NCBI GenBank assembly: GCA_033980235.1
Contig: CM067079.1
Location: 26,430,658-26,494,657, forward strand
Length of the DNA: 64,000 nt
From: Diadema setosum
Taxonomy: Eukaryota > Echinodermata > Echinoidea > Diadematoida > Diadematidae
Direction: 5' to 3'
The position numbers and the translations under genes were made by a program. This document shows positions 49,711 through 60,200 of this stretch, one piece after another. Under the pieces are notes generated by a model, which saw only the letters and a list, made by a program, of their open reading frames with translations, did no database searches and was not told where the DNA came from. How positions within the stretch are numbered: position 1 is the stretch's first letter; each line of letters starts with the position of its first letter.

Positions 49711-51000
49711 GTCTGAAATGTTTCTGCAATTGATGCTTTATCAGCACCTGTGAATATCAAAATGAAATGCGTGAGAATAAGGCTGCAGCTGTGTTTTTTC
49801 TTTTCTGTTGGTAGAATTGTATAATGATTTCATGGAGCTGCTACACACCTATTCTTTTCCTTACACAACGTACATTGTACTGTGACATGACTATGAAACC
49901 CAATGACAGGACTTGAATCTTTTTACTTGAGGTGCAGATCTTCACAGTGTACCAGGGTATAAAAAATTACCATGCATACCGGCATTAAATTGCACAGTCC
50001 CCAAACTCCCATGAGTCCAGTCATGTCAAATGTACACAGAGTGTATGTTACGTCATCGAAAGTAGAAATCTAGTCAGCGATTGTAAAGCGATCGCTGAGC
50101 TCTCTTTGTGTTGTGGGCCGTGCCGGTGTACAGCCCTGTCGTTATTCATACAGCGACTGGGCTGTGTAGACCTACATGTAGTTGTATTATAATACATCAA
50201 GACATGTCATGATCAGCTCAGAACAGATACAGTAAAGTTTATATAGAACTATCAATTATGCTAATAAAAGTACAAACTACAACTCCCTCTACCAGCTGAT
50301 TAAGTTATATAGCGAGATTAAATCAAACTCTTCACATTGGTTTCATCCAGTACAGCTAGAGTGTATATGTACAACTGTAAATAGATTTAATTATGCTATT
50401 CAATTTATTGAAACCTGGCCCTGTCCAATGACACACAAACGCAAAAGTTGGTGCATGGGACCACACTTTAATGCTTTTCTCTTCTATTATTTTTACTACT
50501 TTTGATACTATAATACTAGACATTTTCTATGACCTCATAGCAGCTAGCAAAAATGACCATTCGGTATAGAAACTGAGTTTGCATGAACATCAAGAATATT
50601 GCATACTTACGCACGAATTGAAGTTTTTATTTCTGAAGACTGATGATAGAAATCCGGCTCACAAGAGGGCAAATGCTGAGTGTAGTGGCCCGTGGGCGTA
50701 CGAGTGAGTGCGTATGATAGGAGTGCGGTGGTTACCGCGGCGCAGGTACTGGGTACGTGGGGACGTGCAAAGAGTGTAGGTATGGCTATGGACTGTGTGA
50801 TCGGTGTGGGTAATGCTGACGAGGTGTGTGTTGGAGTTGGAGAATTTTCATTTTCATTTAAAGTGTTCTATTGATATTTTTCTTTAATATAAAACACATA
50901 TTGGCATCACGCCACAATATCATGGTATTATCATATGGAATTTACAATCATTTCGTCGTATGTAGTACATGTAAATTGTAACATGTGTAATTGTCATATA
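49711..51000. other. TRAPPC1 upstream region with probable 5' UTR intron
   Basis: On the minus strand a strong donor (c|gtaagtatg; exon end at 50611) precedes the acceptor found next to the TRAPPC1 ATG. A non-coding first exon ending at 50611 and a transcription start near 50650-50750 are therefore likely. The GC content rises slightly at 50660-50780, as in a promoter. No other gene is seen. Confidence 0.4.
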
Positions 51001-51173
51001 CATTCAAACCTGTCTATAGCGGTCACCTCCGGGGGCCACGCCCAAGGGAGGACAGTGAAAAAGTGACTGTTGTGGACAAATGGCCGCTATAGACAGGGTC
51101 TTACATGGCTTTTCTTAAGGGGGAATTGTTTTCCTAGATGCGGCAGGTGGCCGCTTAGGCAGGTCGGTGACTG
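51001..51173. mobile_element. MITE, family B, short copy (173 bp)
   Basis: Starts cattcaaacctgtctatagc and ends ggcaggtcggtgactg, TA on both sides. Internal ggccgctatagacaggg as in 43741-44278. Confidence 0.7.
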
Positions 51174-51602
51174 TATTTTGTTTGGGAAATAATAAAAGCG
51201 AATGAAAGGCTATAAGTATGGCATTACTATGATTATTTGTGTAGATATTATATAATTATGGAGTTATGCTCTCTGTTTGACCCGTTTGATACCATGCATT
51301 AGGTCCTAATCATTTATCATCAGGTTCTGCACTTGAAAGTACAATGTAGGCCCTGTTCATTTCACCATTGTACTGAAAGAATTATTGTGACAACGCTCAA
51401 TATGTTCCTTTTTGCATATCTATTGCGCACCGTACCCATAAAAGAGGAGCGATGGTGTTGCATTTAATATAGATTACATGACTTTTGTCACTTTTTTCAC
51501 CATGGATGATAGCTAGCTTTAGATCTGCGAAGCGAACGCTAAAACGACGCTCTGAAGCAACAACAAAAAAGTAAATAAAATGAAATAAAATGTGTTCTGC
51601 AC

Positions 51603-51728
51603 ATGCGCGAGAAAACTGTTGTCCAATCCGGGAGGAGGCGTTGTCCTACTGTTCGCGTCGCAGATGAAAAGATTGCTATTGATAAAAAAATGACCAAGAT
51701 GAGCGTAGAAATGTTCTCAGTCATCCAG
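51603..51728 (+). CDS. Candidate first exon, unidentified
   Basis: An open frame from ATG at 51603 runs to a good donor (catccag|gtaaag) at 51728 and encodes 42 residues, including VADEKIAIDKKMTKMSVEMF. Local GC content is raised, as near a gene start. No downstream partner exon was found and no family is recognised, so this may be chance. Confidence 0.2.
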
Positions 51729-52020
51729 GTAAAGTATCACATGAACTCTTTTGGTAAATCTAGTCATCACAAGATGAGCGTCATTTCAATTACTATAAAC
51801 ATATTTCTATCAGCACTACAGTGCCATCTTAAGCATCCCCCCCCCCCCCACACACATTCATTGGTATTCTCGTCTTACAACAAAAGGAAAGTACAGTAAC
51901 ACACATTAGTTTGCAGTCAGAGTAAAAATGGTTAAATTGTAAAAGGCAAATCCTCCCCCCCCCCCAAAAAAAAAAAAAAAAACTACCATGGTTACAGGCC
52001 TACATTATCGATAATATTGA

Positions 52021-52078
52021 TGTGACATATTGATGCATTGGTGTATATTATACACACGGATGCATCAATATGTCACAT
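52021..52078. repeat. Hairpin with perfect ~18-bp arms
   Basis: tgtgacatattgatgcat (52021-52038) is perfectly complementary to 52060-52077 across a 21-bp spacer that is itself partly palindromic (tgtatattatacaca). Confidence 0.8.
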
Positions 52079-52184
52079 TCACCAGTTAGAGCATGTACAA
52101 TAAATAGGAACTACAGTGCGGTTGAAAGCTAGTCTGAAAACGATGGGGTAAATAATTAGCACAGCAATGTACATGTGATCAGAA

Positions 52185-53128
52185 TGGGATGAAAATAAGG
52201 AAGTTATAAAATTTTGAATATTCACAGATTTTTCGGGAAATTGTTCTTAAACAGTCCATACAAATAATATTATGCAAATAGAGAAGTGATGATATCATCC
52301 CCTCACGACCTGCCAAGTAGTTTGCACATGAAATAAATTGTTTATAAATTCGTGTTTGGGTGATGAAAGTAAGGGAATATATCAGCGTGGATCCTGTTTC
52401 ACAATAGTATTTACTTATTTTTTGCTCCTTCGTGGCGAGATGATGACTATTGTAATAATTATTTATCATTATCTTAATAAGCTAACTTTTTATAAGCTCC
52501 CTTGTGGAGACATCTATTATGAGCTCCCTCGTGGAGACATTTATTGTGATCTCCCTCGTGAAGACATCTATTATGTGCTCCCTCGTGGAGACATCATATT
52601 AGCAGAACATTGTATATGTAATGATAATATTGGATTTGTTTATAATTCATTATGGTTTGATTTGATGTCATCATTGTCTGGGGCAAATCATCTTTAAATA
52701 TAGAGTCCCATTTATTTGGGTGTTTTTTTTTTCTGTAAACACAACTACATTTGATAAACATCCCAGTCTCAAATCCTGATATCTCTAAATGATCATTTCA
52801 TTCTGAAGTTATTCAGCCAGAAATAACAGAATAATAATTTTACTCGTTAATAACAGAAATAGTGAATTTTCACCATTTTCGTTTGTAGGGTGCCTATACC
52901 CAGCACGATTAATGGAAAATTGTGATGTGATGACATCATCAGCTCACTCATTTGCATATTCGTGTCAACTTTACGAAAACTATTCTGCTGAAGTTAAAAA
53001 GCAAAACTTCATAATGGCATAACTTCCCTAATTTGCATCAAATTCTTATAAAACTTTCACCGCTGTACTTGTAAGACTACTCAGTATTCGTTCTTGTCAG
53101 TCTAAAATAATTGGACTGGGAATCTTTT
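52185..53128. mobile_element. Palindromic MITE, family F copy 3, expanded by insertions
   Basis: The left arm (gggatgaaaataaggaagtt) and the right arm (ending attggactgggaatc) match the family F copies, but the element is longer than the 597-bp copy. It contains a 27-bp tandem repeat at 52497-52598 that is absent from the other copies. Confidence 0.55.
52497..52598. repeat. 27-bp tandem repeat, about four units
   Basis: Units start at 52497, 52524, 52551 and 52578, each beginning ctccctcgtggagacat with small changes. The plus-strand frame is open through all units, giving a nine-residue period (LPRGDIYY-E), but nothing suggests a real gene. Confidence 0.85.
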
Positions 53129-53584
53129 GAGGATTGCGCAAATATTTTGTTGTTAAACAGCGTCATCATCGGTCCTGGTCACTCAACATTGTTTTCAACA
53201 TGCTTGACATACGACAAGGACAAGTTCCATAAGTGCATGTTATTCATACTCATATTCATAAAGAGAAGAGTATAGGGGGATTACACAATCGAGAATTTTA
53301 ACAGCGTTTCTTCCTAGGCTGACAGCAGCCTTGCATATTTTATTAGAAATAATGAGAGACTATGAGGCAAAATAGGTGATACATTAACGTGAAAGTGTAA
53401 ACGGCATGACGAAACATGATTTTCTTAAAAACACGCAAGTTGATGGGTGATGGATGTATAGCGTTACACTGAAAATATGAATTAAATGTATATTTTATTT
53501 CATGGTTTTGATTTATGCCGAAGTCCTGAGAACTGCGTCCAATTAAATCAAGATCTCGATATGAAGTGAAGCTTGTCATGTTCG

Positions 53585-55041
53585 GATATGATATGATTTG
53601 ATTTGATTTGATTTGTTGGTTCCTGCATTATATCATTGCACATGCAGATACATGCACAAACATTGTTGGTGCCATACATATACATAAACATTAGTTATTA
53701 ACAAAGTAACTTTCTTCATTGCCTTTACCATATACACGTACATCAATACAGTTTTTTCGTTGCCTTTACAATGTACAACAAAACATATCAGCGATGCAAT
53801 GAATAACACAAAAGCGCATCGCTTGATTTGCATACAGCCCTCGTATACACATAGGAAAATACTAAATAGGAGGGAGGGATGACTTGCATAGAGATAGGGT
53901 AGAAGAAAGGAGAAAGGAAGGGAGAGGTCTGTCTGCTTTCGCTAAAGGTTTATGCAAAGTTGATCACCTGGATCACTGATCAGTAAAGCATGGCAAAGTA
54001 TTTTCTCACCGAGGTACACGTGAACAGTTACAAGTCATGGTCGGAAATATAACATTACGTAATAATTAAGAACGACGATATTTCCACTAGGGAATTTCAT
54101 ATACTGTACAATACAATTACAATGACATTATGAGATCACTGATAACCCAGAGAGAAGCATTGTCTTTACAGCTTTCTTAAAAGAGTACTTTAAAGTTCGA
54201 ATTTCAGAAGGAAAAGAGTTCCAAATATTGGGTCCAGTGTGTCTGATAGATTTCAGAGCCATCACCGTAAGGATTTTGTAAATGAAATTTATCATATTGT
54301 CTAGTAGAATAAGAATGTATGTCCTTGTTTAACTGAAATAATGAGAAAAAAGAAGATGGCAACTGACCGTGTATAAGCGAAACATAAAGAGTGAATTAAA
54401 AAAAAAAGAATTAATGTCGTTTACCTTGAATGTTTTTAATTCTTCGAACAAAGGATCTGAATGGTTCCGATAACCTGAATTGGTGCATCTTGTACGTATA
54501 GCTCTCTTTTGTAGAAGCAATATACTGTCAATGAGATTTTTTTTTTGAAGTTGCCCAAGTAATGTTAAAATATGAGATGTACGACAATATCAACGAGTTA
54601 TAAAGCATAACTAAAATATTCTTTAGGACATTAAACTTATGAAGTATACCAACGTTACGAGACACTTTATCAGAGATGTATTTGCACATGAGCGTTCCAT
54701 TTCATATTTTCATTTATATATATTACAAGAACTTTGACACTTTCTTCTATACCATCCACCATAATATTTATAAAGTGCATTTGTGTTGGCTCAGATGTGT
54801 TGGCTCAGTGAGTAGAGCGGCTGCCCTCACAATCGGGAGGTCGTGGGTTCAAACCCCGTCCGCGTCATACCAAAAGACGTTAAAAGATGGGAGTTGCTGC
54901 TACCTTGTTTGCCGTTCAACAGTTGAAAAGGTTAGAGCAACGTCGATCTGGCGCTGCTCAGTGGCTGCCGGGCCCACGATCAATTGGGCAAAAAGAATTT
55001 CCATTCTTGGACAATAAAATTTGGAGTTTATATCCAAAACA

Positions 55042-55116
<75 letters not shown>

Positions 55117-55395
55117 TCATTTTTATACTTCTTATTATGAAAATGAATGAAATTTGTCTTTTTTGAGATGAGTGAAAATCTGTTGATCTTAAGCCATGAA
55201 GATAATTTCGGCAATTCAGCATTAAGAGTTCTTAGTAGCGACTGAAAATCAGAATTGTAACGAAATACATGTGTCATCGGCAAACAGAATAATATTGCAG
55301 TAACTTAGATGAATTTGTAATATTATTTATATACACTAATAGAAATAGTAGCGGTCCCAATATGGATCCTTATTGTGGGACGCCACAATGTATAG
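53585..55395 (-). mobile_element. Decayed LINE (non-LTR retrotransposon), interrupted by a SINE
   Basis: The minus strand shows reverse transcriptase fragments in order: a GVPQ..GSILGPLLF-type block near 55320-55385, then an ILFADDT catalytic box near 55290, then LNAELPKLSSWLKINRFSL (about 55150-55230). After the SINE at 54795-55116 it resumes with VDGIEESVKVLVIYINENMK and the thumb block LLLQKRAIRTRC (about 54485-54520), then RHTGPNIWNSFPSEIRTLK (about 54190-54260). An AATCA-type tail ends it near 53585. Frameshifts and stops show it is dead. The clade looks like CR1/L2/Jockey; the exact family is not determinable here. Confidence 0.75.
54795..55116 (+). mobile_element. tRNA-derived SINE inserted in the LINE
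   Basis: Box A tggctcagtgag at 54801-54812 and box B ggttcaaaccc at 54846-54856. The anticodon-like loop ctcacaa gives CAC (Val-like). A non-tRNA body follows, ending in ttggacaataaaatttgg and a long (ATT)n tail (about 55041-55116). It splits the LINE reverse transcriptase, so it is the younger insertion. Confidence 0.8.
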
Positions 55396-55399
55396 GTAA

Positions 55400-55760
55400 A
55401 GCGGTGAGTTGGCTCAGTCGGTAGCGCGTCTGCCTCACGATCACGCGGCCCGGGTTCGAACCCGAGTCTGGACTGAGCAATGTTGTGTGTAAACATACCG
55501 TCCCCTCTAGCAAGAGGCAAAACACTCTGTCCCTCGGATAGGACATAAAATGGAGGTCCCGTGTATGAGAGAGTCGCAGCTCATGCACGTAAAAGATCCC
55601 ACTTCATTCATTCATCGCAAAGAGCAGGGTGTCTAACCCGGTGAAGTGGTCCCCACCCCACATCCAACTGGACCCCATGGAAGACCAGCTTAGTGTAGCT
55701 GAATATGGGCTATCCAGCCATCTTCACAGATGGAAAATGAACAACAACAACAACAACAAC
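55400..55760 (+). mobile_element. Second tRNA-derived SINE
   Basis: Box A tggctcagtcgg at 55410-55421 and box B ggttcgaaccc at 55453-55463. The body includes acactctgtccctcggatag and cacgtaaaagatccc, and the tail is (AAC)n at about 55740-55760. It lies at the point where the LINE reverse transcriptase homology stops. A real tRNA gene is excluded because the acceptor arms do not pair. Confidence 0.75.
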
Positions 55761-55913
55761 ACCGTATTTATGTATCTGAGGAAGTAAAGTAACGAAAAAG
55801 AGGTTCACATTTGTTGTACTTTTTTTTTTCATGGAACTAGAAAACATGAACCCAATCTTGAATTCCATGATAAACAAATATGTAATGAAATACGATATTT
55901 GTGATTGAAATCC

Positions 55914-55915
<2 letters not shown>

Positions 55916-55957
<42 letters not shown>
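55916..55957. repeat. (AAT)n microsatellite
   Basis: A pure AAT run, preceded by a segment (about 55790-55910) that recurs in the opposite orientation at about 59650-59790. Confidence 0.85.
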
Positions 55958-55958
<1 letters not shown>

Positions 55959-56263
55959 CAAAGATCTTGAGTATAAGAGTTGACTGTACATGCACAGTAG
56001 TTAAGGTAAATCGTCAAACATAAATGTATGTTGCAACATAACGTCTATAATTGGCAGGAAAATTAATTTCATATCAATCTGTCAATCTTCAGACAGATTA
56101 TACAGTGTATGCTTTTTAACTTTCCATTTATCGTACCATTCTAAAGCAATCCTGTGTTCGAGTGGAGATGCGCCACCAGGGCTATATAGAGGAGAAACCA
56201 TTTACAGTCAGATTCTTGTTTGAAAGCGAGGCATTTCCTTACAAGGGAAATTCCCGTCTAATA

Positions 56264-57280
56264 TTACGTTGTTCTGCTTTCCATATTGGTACCGCGGCTG
56301 TCTTGATTCTTTTTCTTGCTGAAGTATGACGTCAGTGTAATGGCAATTGAACTACCCACAATGCAAAGCGCGCCGAAGATGGTCATCCAGTTCACTTCGA
56401 CCGTAGAGACGGCGAGCTCCAGAAAGAAGGTGAAGAAGACGTCAGCTGATAGGAGAACGGAGACGTATGCGGCATTCTCCGTTTCCAGGGCGAGGATTAA
56501 GAAGACCATTGAGAAATACCCCGTGAAGACAATCCCGAGAATGAAGAGACGTACGGCCCCACATTTTGGGATGGACCAACCTCCGAGAAGGGTTGTCATC
56601 AGGGCGCTTCCGATCCCTCCAACGGAGCCCATGATGAACACCACGAGTTGCGGGTGGATGTTGCCCTTCCCAAGCACTCGCTGCAGTACCACGCACATCG
56701 CCATCAGCGCCGCTGCCGACAGCGCCATCAGCGACCCCGCGATGGAGATGCCTCTGTCATCAGCTCCCAAGAGAGCGTCGCCGAAGATCGCGCTCGGCTG
56801 CGTCACGAGTACGACGCCGACAACGGTTATGCAAGACAAGGTGGCGACGAACATTGTACATCGCTCCTGGAGACAGAGGCAAGCAAAGACGCCGGTAAAG
56901 AGGGGTGAGCTGTGTAATAGGGACTTCGCCGTGGACACCTCGAGCCACTGGAATGCGTAGAAGATGAAGTAAGTGGCAACTAGGCCCAAGAGGGAACGTA
57001 AGACTATAACGGCCCAGGTCTGCCGGGACAGACGGAAGGACACTCGATGGAAAAGGAGACACGGTGCAGCGAAGAGAGCAAATGCAGCGAAGCGAAAAAA
57101 GACCAACTGGGTAGCCGTCACACTCCCATAACTGGCGACTAATTTAATCATGATCCCATTAACAGAATATAAGAGGACGTTGATAATCGCATACCCTGTT
57201 CCCCTCTGTCTGTAGATGAAGAAAACAAGACTGTTACATCTAGATGTCCGCAGATTTGATATTTTGTAGGAATATGACAT
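56264..57280 (-). CDS. SLC35G-like EamA/DMT-family membrane transporter, 338 aa (N-terminus uncertain)
   Basis: A single long minus-strand frame of 338 codons from the ATG at 57280; a GTG three codons upstream is not a plausible animal start. It has about ten hydrophobic helices in two EamA repeats (about residues 25-155 and 180-315). Signature segments: TQLVFFRFAAFALFAAP, EVSTAKSLLHSSPLFTGVFA then LQERC, and FGALCIVGSSIAITL near the end. SLC35G members are drug/metabolite-superfamily transporters of poorly defined substrate. A convincing splice acceptor (ttcttcatctacag, exon start 57209) lies before the first helix, so the true N-terminus may come from an upstream exon; a frame ending at a gtgagt donor near 57305 would fit the phase but leaves a very short intron. 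Paralogue and divergent neighbour of 62831-63940. Confidence 0.85.
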   Translation of the reverse strand: MSYSYKISNLRTSRCNSLVFFIYRQRGTGYAIINVLLYSVNGIMIKLVASYGSVTATQLVFFRFAAFALFAAPCLLFHRVSFRLSRQTWAVIVLRSLLGLVATYFIFYAFQWLEVSTAKSLLHSSPLFTGVFACLCLQERCTMFVATLSCITVVGVVLVTQPSAIFGDALLGADDRGISIAGSLMALSAAALMAMCVVLQRVLGKGNIHPQLVVFIMGSVGGIGSALMTTLLGGWSIPKCGAVRLFILGIVFTGYFSMVFLILALETENAAYVSVLLSADVFFTFFLELAVSTVEVNWMTIFGALCIVGSSIAITLTSYFSKKKNQDSRGTNMESRTT

Positions 57281-60200
57281 ATTTTCCACCCGAAAATATA
57301 CTCACTGTTCAGGTTCCAATATACCACGTGAAGGCCTTATACAAAATGGCAGGGTATATGCTGTTGGATAAATTTCCAAAACGTCTCGAATTAAGTTTAA
57401 GCTAAGAGACCAAAGATCAATGAGTGTAAATTTTCTTCCGGAAGAGTCCAAATCAAGCAAAGTGTGGAGTGGCAAAATGGACAATCCAAAGATGATCCTT
57501 GTGGCTCGCATGAGTGTTGAACACTAACTCATGAAATAATTGGACTGTGCAAGCACTGGATGCTTGCACATAGTGAACTTGTAGGTATAGACCTGGCGAA
57601 GAAGAGTGAAATAGTGACTTTTGGTCCCAGTCAGACGACACTCAAAGAAATCTGCCTGCTGTGGAAAACCTTGAAAACTCGGATGCTCTATTTTTCTCTA
57701 TCTCGGTCTCTCAGAAAGTCTCGCATGCCCTTAGACAGATGAATGAAAGGAAACTTGCAATCTTTTCCCTTTCCTGATAAAGGTCGATAAAATAAAGCGA
57801 AACAGTTTCAAAATGCCGGAAGTGTTCGTGACTTTCTTTCGTTGTTTTTTTTTTTCTCATCGTATTATCTGCTTTCATGGTTTCAGCTGGACTTGTTTTT
57901 TTAAAACGTGCTTGCCATTATCGGCGCCAACATAATAGATAACTACCAAAATCGATTGGTGACGTAATGATCTCCTCCAAATGCACACGAGGCTGACCCT
58001 AACATCACTGTTTTGCGAAAGTTTGTGAACCCCTTTCCCTCTTATTCTGTTCTGTTCTATATAGAGAAGTAATCTTTAAATAGTATCGACATTTCACTAC
58101 AATTCAGATAGAGACAACAGAACGAAATAGGACCATGGAATATGTATGCGGAGCCTAGTGCATTATATTGGATATTGTTTTTAATTCATTATACCACATT
58201 CCACTTTTCATATACATAAACTTTCACATTCCGTAGATTTGAAGAGACAGATACAGCACAAAATGATAAAATGAAACGGAACAAATACATAAGGACATTT
58301 AGGCCAATAAAGTGTTATATGATTATGAAGAACTTCCTAAAAGCAGAATGCATATAAGGCTCTTTGTAGTATAAATGAATTTAATTAAGACTTGCTTATA
58401 AGGCTCACAAAACAATTTGGTGAAACAAATTTGGTCACCCTTGAGAGATTTCATTGTGAGTACACACATATAGCATAATTATGTTCACGTCTTTATATCT
58501 TTATATTCTCATAGCGAGCTTCCAAATTATTACAGCTAATATTCTATGACGTCGAGAATGTGGCCTTGTAAAATAAATATGATAAGCTCTGGCTTGAGCT
58601 TATGACCTATTGAAGTGAACTAATACAATGAAGTAAACGCATAAGTGGCCTTTACACGCAAATGATTAACATGTTGGTCTTTTAAAAGTTACATTGTATT
58701 CTGAACATGGGAAGTCAAGATCTATCATTACAATCATAATGCGCTGTGTTTAATGCTGTGCTGTATAATCTAATAGCAGACAATAGATTTTGATCCAACA
58801 GTAAGGGAAAGAGGAAAAGGGGAAAAAGATCAACGATCAATAAATCACCATATAATGAGCTCAAGGTTGAGATTTTTTCATATTAGTGAAGTAAGTGAAA
58901 GGAAGGAAGAGAGGTGAACCATTGTTAAACGCTATAACTCATTTCTTGTCAGTAATTAAAGGGGAAGTTTCCCCAAAAATACTTGTGGCTAGAGTGAATA
59001 CAGCAATGTCAGAAGAACACATCCGTATAAAGTTTGACGAAATTCGGACAATCCGTGTAAAAATTATGCATTTCTAGAGAGTTTGTTCCACCATCGCTGG
59101 ATGAGAAGAAGTCAACAGTTTATGATGACAAGTCTTTGCAGAGCAGCGATCTAAACAAAATCACAAGAGGATTCCACAATATCCCCTTTAACTTTAGTAC
59201 ACATTCCTTTGACGTGCATGCATTCTCTTGACGTATGTTAAGGGTAGTATTATTATTTTTCCCCTGCTTCCTCGAAGAGGTGACTAAGTTGCTATAATCT
59301 TTCATTATGACAGAAAAAAAACCCTCTTGCGGGATTCTTTTTATAATTTTCTGTTTATTTGAGGAAACTTCCCTTTAATCATCGTTGGCACGAAATGGAG
59401 AGTGGTCTCCCGTGTCATGTGTCAGGATGTCTGTCAGGATGTCTTCAGGATAATTATGTTCAGTAATAGAGAATGAGAGAGGGGGCAGAGGAGAAATATA
59501 AGGTGAGAGAAGAGAGCGAATGAGAGCGGCGAGGAATCTACCCAACAACACGCTTAACTTTAAATTCTGAGATTGCAAGAGCACTCAACATATATATTAT
59601 TTTTTTATATAAATCGGCAATTAGTTTTTTGACCGCCTCCATGTTTTAAATTCTTTGTAGATCATGAAATTCAAGATTGGGTCCCTGTTTTCCAGTTCAA
59701 CGAAAAAAAAAAAAAAAAAACTGCAGCAAATCTGAACCTCTTTTTGTTTATACTACAGATAATGCTCCCTGAGATACATGAATACTGTGTTACTTTCGCG
59801 GCATGAAGCTTTCGCAAATGGGAGCCTTAATCTTCTTTATCTTTCTCTATCCATTCACTATATTTTCCTTCTCATCAATTTTCTTTTCTGCCGTTATATG
59901 AGTATGAATATAAAGTAATATGAAAACATTCATTAATGTAATCACAATAAAGGGAAGTTCGCATTTTTTTTCTATTTTTTTTTTTTTACGTATAGTATCA
60001 CCAACTTTCTGCTGATCTATCTCTCTCCGCCATATTTGCACGTTTTCACCTCAGAGTCTGGAGCAGAGACCATGCGTTTGTGTACCAGTAAATCAAACTA
60101 TATTCAGACGAATTCCAATATTTACACGCCTGACCCTTGTCATTTGTCAAATTATTCATAAAATGTCTTCTGGTGCACGAGCCGATTAGTCTTTGCTGGC

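Noticed and set aside
52497..52598. CRISPR-like direct repeats
   Set aside because: The units are contiguous with no spacers, and the window is eukaryotic; it is a minisatellite.
54887..55166. Long poly-Leu, poly-Tyr and poly-Ile frames
   Set aside because: These are the translated (ATT)n tail of a SINE.
54801..55463. Two tRNA genes (Val-like anticodons)
   Set aside because: A and B boxes are present, but acceptor and other arms do not pair properly and non-tRNA bodies with simple-repeat tails follow, so they are SINEs.
56316..56960. 214-codon plus-strand frame
   Set aside because: It is antisense to the SLC35G-like transporter, which has clear membrane-protein conservation on the other strand.
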